The notes beneath the pieces were generated by a model. It was not told the DNA's origin, ran no database searches, and saw only the letters and a list, made by a program, of their open reading frames with translations. DNA of 64,000 nucleotides from Ectopseudomonas mendocina (GTDB lineage Bacteria; Pseudomonadota; Gammaproteobacteria; Pseudomonadales; Pseudomonadaceae), in contig NZ_VRYE01000018.1 of NCBI RefSeq assembly GCF_008041835.1, forward strand, positions 62,001 through 126,000, in the 5' to 3' direction. The first letter of the stretch is position 1. Every line of letters starts with the position of its first letter. Shown here piece by piece: positions 59,342 through 64,000 of the stretch. The translations under genes were made by a program, and so were the position numbers.

Positions 59342-60554
59342 GACTCGCCCCCGTCTGCGTTTGCTGATCGAATTGGCAGCGCGTGACCTGTGGCACGACC
59401 GCAAGGTGTCGCTGTGCATCGTCGCCTCGCTGGTGGCGGTGATCGCGCCCCTGCTGCTGTTGTTTGGCCTCAAGCATGGCGTGGTCTCGCAGCTCAATGA
59501 TGAGCTGCTCAGCGACCCGCGCAACCTCGAAGTGCGCATGCTCGGCAACTATGACTTGGCCGGCGGCTGGTTCGAGCGTTTGCGTGCCCAGCCCGGCGTA
59601 GGCTTCGTCATCCCGCTGACCCGTTCGCTGAACACCCAGGCCGACCTGCAGCGCGACAGTCAGCATTTTGTCGCTAATGCCGAAGTCATCCCGACAGCCA
59701 GTGGCGATCCGTTGATCGCCGCTTTGCCGTCGCCCGCGACGTTGGAGCAGGTACTGCTCAGCGCCAGTGCGGCGAGCCGACTCGGCGTGCAGGTCGGCGA
59801 TACGTTGCGTCTGCTGGTGCTGCGCAAGCTCGATGGCAGTAACGAGCGTGGCGAACTGACGGTGACCGTGGGTGGGGTGCTGGAGAACAGCGCCTTTACC
59901 CGGCCGGCGGTGCTGGTGCACCTTGATCTGCTGGTGGCGATGGAAAATTTTCGCGATGGTTATGCCGTGCCGATGTTCGGCTTCCTCACCGGCGAGGTGG
60001 CGCCGGTGCGCGAGCGCTATGCCCGTGCGCGCATCTACGCCCGGGGCCTGGATGATGTGGCCAGCATTGCCAGTTGGCTTGATGGCGAGCGCATAGAGAG
60101 CAGCACGCGGGCGCGTGAGATCGAGTCGGTCAAGGCCATCAGCCATGTGCTCGGCCTGATTTTCGCGGTGATCGCCTGGACCGCGGTGATCGGTTGCGTG
60201 GCCTCGCTGGCCGGGGCCTTTCTCGCCAATATCGACCGCAAGCGCAAGGATCTGGCGCTGTTGCGTCTGCTTGGTTTTCAGCGTTCGGCTGCTGGCGCCT
60301 ACGTGATGGTTCAGGCGGCGCTGCTCACCTGTTTGGCTTTTGCTTTGGGCTACGCTGCCTACCTGGTCGGCAGCCATGTATTCAATACGGCGCTGGGCGC
60401 CAACCTGGCCGACGACGGCTTCGTCTGCAAGTTGGAAAACATTCATATTTTGCTGGCCTTCGCCAGTGCATTGCTGATCGCCATCGTCGTGGCGGCTGTA
60501 GGAGGGTTTCGTGCGATCCATATTCAACCGGCTGAAAGCCTGCGTGACCTCTGA
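59328..60554 (+). CDS. FtsX-like ABC permease
   Basis: 408 residues from ATG 59328, overlapping the ATPase. MacB/LolC-like topology: one N-terminal span (about 27-48), a large periplasmic domain (about 50-265), then three spans, ending IQPAESLRDL as in many FtsX-like permeases. A cytoplasmic coupling helix is seen in NIDRKRKDLALLRLLGF. Only one permease is encoded, so it should work as a homodimer. The periplasmic domain probably contacts the exported proteins of the cluster. Confidence 0.9.
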   Translation: MTRPETRPRLRLLIELAARDLWHDRKVSLCIVASLVAVIAPLLLLFGLKHGVVSQLNDELLSDPRNLEVRMLGNYDLAGGWFERLRAQPGVGFVIPLTRSLNTQADLQRDSQHFVANAEVIPTASGDPLIAALPSPATLEQVLLSASAASRLGVQVGDTLRLLVLRKLDGSNERGELTVTVGGVLENSAFTRPAVLVHLDLLVAMENFRDGYAVPMFGFLTGEVAPVRERYARARIYARGLDDVASIASWLDGERIESSTRAREIESVKAISHVLGLIFAVIAWTAVIGCVASLAGAFLANIDRKRKDLALLRLLGFQRSAAGAYVMVQAALLTCLAFALGYAAYLVGSHVFNTALGANLADDGFVCKLENIHILLAFASALLIAIVVAAVGGFRAIHIQPAESLRDL

Positions 60555-62100
60555 GCAGGCCTTGCTGGCAGCGGCGACGTTGCTGGCGCTGGGCAGTCTG
60601 CCGGCCCAGGCTGCTTGGGAGGAGAAGTACTACAACCCCAAACCGCTGGCCGATGACGTGATCCTGCCGATGCCGTGCGAGGGTTCGTTGGTGCTGCGTA
60701 AGGTACAGGTTCCAGTCGCCAGCCCGATGGGTGACTATGGCGTGACCCTCGGTCAGGACAGCGACGAGTGGGGCTACATCGAGCAGGCCCGCCCCAGCTA
60801 TATCGCCGGTAGTTTCACGGTGCAGAAACCGGAACCGGGGCGCTATTACCTGCTGGCCAAGTACGAGTTGAGCGAGCTGCAATACCAGGCCGTGATGAAC
60901 GATACCTGCCCGACGCCTTCGACCAAGCTGCGCCTGCCGCAGGTCGGCGTCAGCTGGTTCGACGCCACTGCCTTTGCCGACAAATACAGCCTGTGGCTAC
61001 GTAAGAATGCCGCTGCCAAGCTGCCCAAGGAGGATGGCGCAGCGGGCTTCCTGCGCCTGCCGACCGAGGCCGAGTGGGAGTTTGCCGCACGTGGCGGCAT
61101 GGCCGTTTCCCAGTCCGAGTTTCGCGATATTCGTTTCCCCACGCCGGATGGTGGGCTCGGTGCTTATGCGTGGTTCGCTGGTGCGCAGTCGGCCAATGGC
61201 AAGCTGCAACTGACCGGTTTGCTCAAGCCAAATCCGCTGGGCCTGCATGATGTTCTGGGCAACGTCGATGAGATGCTCTTCGAACCCTTCCGCCTGAACA
61301 AGCTCGATCGCCAGCACGGCCAGGCTGGCGGCTATATCGTGCGTGGCGGTAACTACCTGACGCCGCAGGCTGAGCTGCGCACCGCATTGCGTCAGGAACA
61401 GCCTTACTACGCCAGCGCTGGCGAGCAGAACAAGCTCAAGACCGGCGGTGTGCGCCTGGCCCTGGTGGCGCCGGTGTTGACCTCGCGCGAGCGCATCAAG
61501 CAGGTCGAGCAGGACTGGAAGAAACTCGGTACTCCGGCAGCGAGCAAGGCCACAGGCAGCAAGGACAACAAGGATCCGGTCGCGGAAATCGCCAGCATCG
61601 CCAGCGGCGTGCAGGATGACGCGCTCAAGCAGCAACTGGAAAAGCTGCGTGGCGATCTGCGTGCCAACACCCAGGCACGTGACGAGCAACGCGACCAGGC
61701 GATCCGCTCCGAACTGCAATTGGGTGCTTTCCTCTGCACCAAGCTCAAGGACGACGGCATGTTCCTCGATACTCTGGAAGGCAACTACAAGCGTAGTTGT
61801 GGAGCAGGTGAAGATGACCAGATGAGCCGCTGCGATGCACGCAAAGAGCAGCTCGAAGGTCATCGCAAGGTGCTCGACTTCATGCTCAACTACTATGCCG
61901 ACACGGTGGTCAGTGGTGCGCTCAACTACACCTCGGCCACCGTCGAGCCGCAAGTCAGTGTGGTGGCTCAACAAATGGCGGCGCGCAGCAAAAGCAACCT
62001 GCGCAGTTACCTCGACACCCACTGGAAGAATCTGAATAGCTACATGAAAAGCGGCAAAGTGGCGCGCAGTCAGTGGCTGGAATCCTGTAAATCCATTTAA
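60511..62100 (+). CDS. Exported SUMF1/FGE-fold protein lacking catalytic cysteines
   Basis: 529 residues from GTG 60511, with GGAGGG 5 bases upstream, overlapping the permease by 44 bases. Signal peptide ending SLPAQA-AWEE. The formylglycine-generating-enzyme fold is marked by RLPTEAEWEFAARGG, GLHDVLGNVDEML and IVRGGNYLTPQAE (RGGNYL from residue 278). In true FGEs two Cys follow RGG-x-aromatic-L; here these positions are Thr and Leu, so copper-oxidase activity is unlikely. A helical tail (330-529) with coiled-coil character and four Cys follows. Probable binding scaffold. Confidence 0.86.
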   Translation: MRSIFNRLKACVTSEQALLAAATLLALGSLPAQAAWEEKYYNPKPLADDVILPMPCEGSLVLRKVQVPVASPMGDYGVTLGQDSDEWGYIEQARPSYIAGSFTVQKPEPGRYYLLAKYELSELQYQAVMNDTCPTPSTKLRLPQVGVSWFDATAFADKYSLWLRKNAAAKLPKEDGAAGFLRLPTEAEWEFAARGGMAVSQSEFRDIRFPTPDGGLGAYAWFAGAQSANGKLQLTGLLKPNPLGLHDVLGNVDEMLFEPFRLNKLDRQHGQAGGYIVRGGNYLTPQAELRTALRQEQPYYASAGEQNKLKTGGVRLALVAPVLTSRERIKQVEQDWKKLGTPAASKATGSKDNKDPVAEIASIASGVQDDALKQQLEKLRGDLRANTQARDEQRDQAIRSELQLGAFLCTKLKDDGMFLDTLEGNYKRSCGAGEDDQMSRCDARKEQLEGHRKVLDFMLNYYADTVVSGALNYTSATVEPQVSVVAQQMAARSKSNLRSYLDTHWKNLNSYMKSGKVARSQWLESCKSI

Positions 62101-62109
62101 GCGAAGGGC

Positions 62110-62838
62110 ATGGACATGAAAGCAGTAGCGTTGTTGGATCAGCGGATGAAATGGGTCGTTCTGGGTCTCGCTCTCGTATTGACTGGCTGTCAGACCACCG
62201 GCACGACGCCGGCTGCCAATCAGGCGCCGGTCGACCCACGGCTGGCCAACAGCAGTTCGGCGCAGTTCTTCAGCAAGTCGGGTTGGCAAGCCTGTGCCGG
62301 TGGCGCGGTGGTCGGCATGCTCGCCTGCCAGCTGGGTAACCCGAGCAAGAAGGCTCAGTGCATGGTCGCTGCCGGTCTGGCTGGCTGTGGCGTGGGCATG
62401 GGCGCCAACTACTATCTGGATAACCAGCGCAGCCAGTATGCCAACGCGGAAGACCGTCTGGATGCGACCATCGCCGACGTGCGCAAGGACAACCAGGAGC
62501 TGCAGATGCTCAGCGATACCGCGCGTAGCGTGATCGCCGATGACAAGCGCAAGATCGAGCAGATCAAGCAAGACATCGCCGCCAACAAGGTGCAGAGCGC
62601 CCAGGCGCAGAAGCAGCTCGCCGAGATCGATGCCAACACCGCCTACCTGAAGAAATCCCTGGCCGACGTACGCTCCAAGCAGCAGGAGTGGACCAAGGTT
62701 GCCGCCGCCGAGCGCAACAATGGTGCCCGTACCGATACCTTGGATGCGGAGATCGGCAAGATGCAGAAGCAGATCGCGCAACTGGAGTCGGAAATCGACC
62801 AGCTGTACCAGCAGCGTTCTTCGATCCGGCTCGGTTAA
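62110..62838 (+). CDS. Coiled-coil lipoprotein with glycine-rich segment
   Basis: 242 residues; the lipoprotein start may really be ATG 62116 or 62146, the last giving a compact signal MKWVVLGLALVLTGC. After the lipid-anchored Cys comes a Gly/Ala-rich hydrophobic stretch (VVGMLACQLG, AGLAGCGVGMGA) and then a long coiled coil (about 110-235). It resembles Gly-zipper envelope lipoproteins. It lies 9 bases after the FGE-fold gene. Confidence 0.8.
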   Translation: MDMKAVALLDQRMKWVVLGLALVLTGCQTTGTTPAANQAPVDPRLANSSSAQFFSKSGWQACAGGAVVGMLACQLGNPSKKAQCMVAAGLAGCGVGMGANYYLDNQRSQYANAEDRLDATIADVRKDNQELQMLSDTARSVIADDKRKIEQIKQDIAANKVQSAQAQKQLAEIDANTAYLKKSLADVRSKQQEWTKVAAAERNNGARTDTLDAEIGKMQKQIAQLESEIDQLYQQRSSIRLG

Positions 62839-62912
62839 GAGTCTGTTCGCGACCTGAACAGACTCCGGGAAACTCTCGGTCAACATGACAGGTAGGGTGC
62901 GCTATGCGCACC
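62839..62912 (+). other. Two perfect hairpins between lipoprotein genes
   Basis: Hairpin 1: GAGTCTGTTC (62839-62848) pairs with GAACAGACTC (62856-62865). Hairpin 2: GGTGCGC (62896-62902) pairs with GCGCACC (62906-62912) followed by TTT. A third weaker one (GTGTGCGCGGCACAC) lies just beyond. They could slow transcription or protect the mRNA between 62838 and 62984. They are not clear terminators. Confidence 0.6.
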
Positions 62913-62983
62913 TTTACCGATCTTTTCGGTGTGCGCGGCACACTCTGTAGCGACAGCCTAATCAGGCTCCAAGGAATACGTCC

Positions 62984-63475
62984 ATGCATCCACTTCGTTC
63001 TTTTGTCCTACTGGCTGGCGTCGCCATGCTCGCCGGTTGTGCCGTCAGTTCGCAGGAATGCGACCCACGTAATGCCGATGCCGGGTTCGCCACCAAATTC
63101 GGTTGCAAGACCCAGGGCGTCTACGCCCAGCGTGTCGAGGAGAAGGAAAAGATCCTGCTCGACGAGCAGAAAACCAACCAGTTGTTCCGTGATGTCTATG
63201 CCGCTATCGAGCAGGAGAAAGCGTCGGTCGGCAAGGATCTGGCGACCCAGCAGGCGCAGTACGCCTCCTTGAACAAGTCGCTGAACGCCCTGCTTGGTGA
63301 ACTCAAGAATAAGGCCAAGGGCAACCGGCGCATCGAGGCAGAAATTGCTGCGCTGGAGAACGACCTGAAAAATATCAACCAGCAGGAGAATCCGGCCGTG
63401 CTGCAGAAACAGGTTGAGCTGCAGAAGCTGCGTAGCAAGGTTTCCAGCCTGGAAAGCGATCTTGGCCTGCGTTGA
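62984..63475 (+). CDS. Small coiled-coil lipoprotein
   Basis: 163 residues from ATG 62984, with AAGGAA upstream. Signal with lipobox LAGC (Cys 19). The mature chain has an early Cys pair (CDPRN and FGCKTQ) and then a continuous coiled coil from about residue 45 to the end. Related in plan to the preceding lipoprotein but not a close copy. Inferred to act with it as an envelope spacer or tether. Confidence 0.8.
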   Translation: MHPLRSFVLLAGVAMLAGCAVSSQECDPRNADAGFATKFGCKTQGVYAQRVEEKEKILLDEQKTNQLFRDVYAAIEQEKASVGKDLATQQAQYASLNKSLNALLGELKNKAKGNRRIEAEIAALENDLKNINQQENPAVLQKQVELQKLRSKVSSLESDLGLR

Positions 63476-63553
63476 TCATTGCCGTTACACCTGCATGCCG
63501 GTCGTTCCGCCAGCAGGCTTTTCCCTGACTACCTAAGCAGGAAGCTGACCGCC

Positions 63554-64000
63554 ATGAAGCGAATCTCCCGCCTGTCCTCCCAAACCCGTAGCGCGGCAGA
63601 TGCCCTGGCCGGTCATGGCGAACTCACGCAGATCCTGCGCCGGCACCTGCCGCCGAGCACGGCGACCCTGTACGCCAAGCCGAAGCAGGCCGAGGGTGAT
63701 ATCGTCGAATGGTATTCGGATCTTGGCGGCCAGCCGGTACCGTTCAGCCAGTTGGATGAGAAGGAGGCGGCGCAGGTGCGCCACCTGCTCGACGAGCGAC
63801 TGGCTTCTATCGAACAACTGGCCAGCCAGCTCGATGCGCAGGGTGGCGATGGTGTACGCCAGGCGGCTCTGTTGCGTGAAGCGGCCCGTTATCCCGACAC
63901 CTCGACCCTGTATTCGCTCAATGGCCAGCCGCTGGTGACCTTCTGGGGCGGTGGCCAACCCCCAGCGCCACCGATCACGCCTGTTACCGCGCAAGCTGGT
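63554..64000 (+). CDS. Second SrfA-N-terminal-domain protein (partial, runs off the window)
   Basis: An open frame from ATG 63554 (with AGGAAG upstream) to the window edge, 149 codons with no stop. Residues 38-132 align with the SrfA N-terminal domain: VEWYSDLGGQPVPFS against IDWYAPAEGDVIPWS, and YPDTSTLYSLNGQPLVTFWG against FPDSDHVYLVDGKPVITFWG. It then enters a Pro-rich stretch as SrfA does. It is thus a paralogue of the first gene of the cluster, and a membrane span beyond the edge is predicted. Confidence 0.85.
   Translation, partial: MKRISRLSSQTRSAADALAGHGELTQILRRHLPPSTATLYAKPKQAEGDIVEWYSDLGGQPVPFSQLDEKEAAQVRHLLDERLASIEQLASQLDAQGGDGVRQAALLREAARYPDTSTLYSLNGQPLVTFWGGGQPPAPPITPVTAQAG

Overview
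The window is GC-rich chromosomal DNA of a Pseudomonas-type gammaproteobacterium. The clearest markers are the divergent trpI / trpBA locus, the pycA-oadA pair with a divergent PycR regulator, a HexR-zwf pair, a PA0069-type radical SAM protein and prlC-yheV. The gene content resembles the P. mendocina / P. pseudoalcaligenes group, but the species is an inference. I saw no phage, insertion sequence, CRISPR array, tRNA or rRNA.

Layout. 0-5.4 kb: a nucleoside-recognition membrane protein, a lipoprotein, dodecin, trpI and trpBA. 5.4-16.1 kb: transporters (two SulP, one DASS, one bile-acid-symporter-like) with an SDR, the dkgB/yafC pair, PBP7 and an AraC regulator. 16.1-19.5 kb: a radical SAM gene behind a clear LexA box, then carbonic anhydrase and an SbtA/SbtB-like bicarbonate module. 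19.9-24.4 kb: two-subunit pyruvate carboxylase and PycR. 24.4-31.7 kb: XdhC, a Tat-exported molybdenum hydroxylase (IorAB type), HexR and zwf with a HexR operator. 31.7-40 kb: an MFS carrier, yheV-prlC, gamma-carbonic anhydrase, a HAD phosphatase, small envelope proteins and a luciferase-like monooxygenase. 40-48.3 kb: a TAXI-TRAP transporter, an NCS2-like permease, a PilU paralogue, an AEC carrier and a GFA-family pseudogene broken by one stop codon.

The most unusual region is 48.3-64.0 kb, a co-directional and tightly coupled cluster that runs off the right edge. It starts from an AT-rich island with a perfect inverted repeat. It encodes SrfA, SrfB (actin/Hsp70-like ATPase signatures) and SrfC (P-loop GTPase-like), then a membrane-anchored Sel1-like protein, an exported von Willebrand A protein, a LolD/MacB-type ATPase with one FtsX-like permease, an exported FGE-fold protein without the catalytic cysteines, two coiled-coil lipoproteins, and a second protein carrying the SrfA N-terminal domain. 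Cytosolic NTPases, single-span connectors, an ABC motor and periplasmic or lipid-anchored partners together suggest an envelope-spanning machine of unknown function.

Several families of palindromic repeats sit between genes, and some of them double as terminators. All calls come from reading the sequence. No database search was run, and locus comparisons to P. aeruginosa are from memory.
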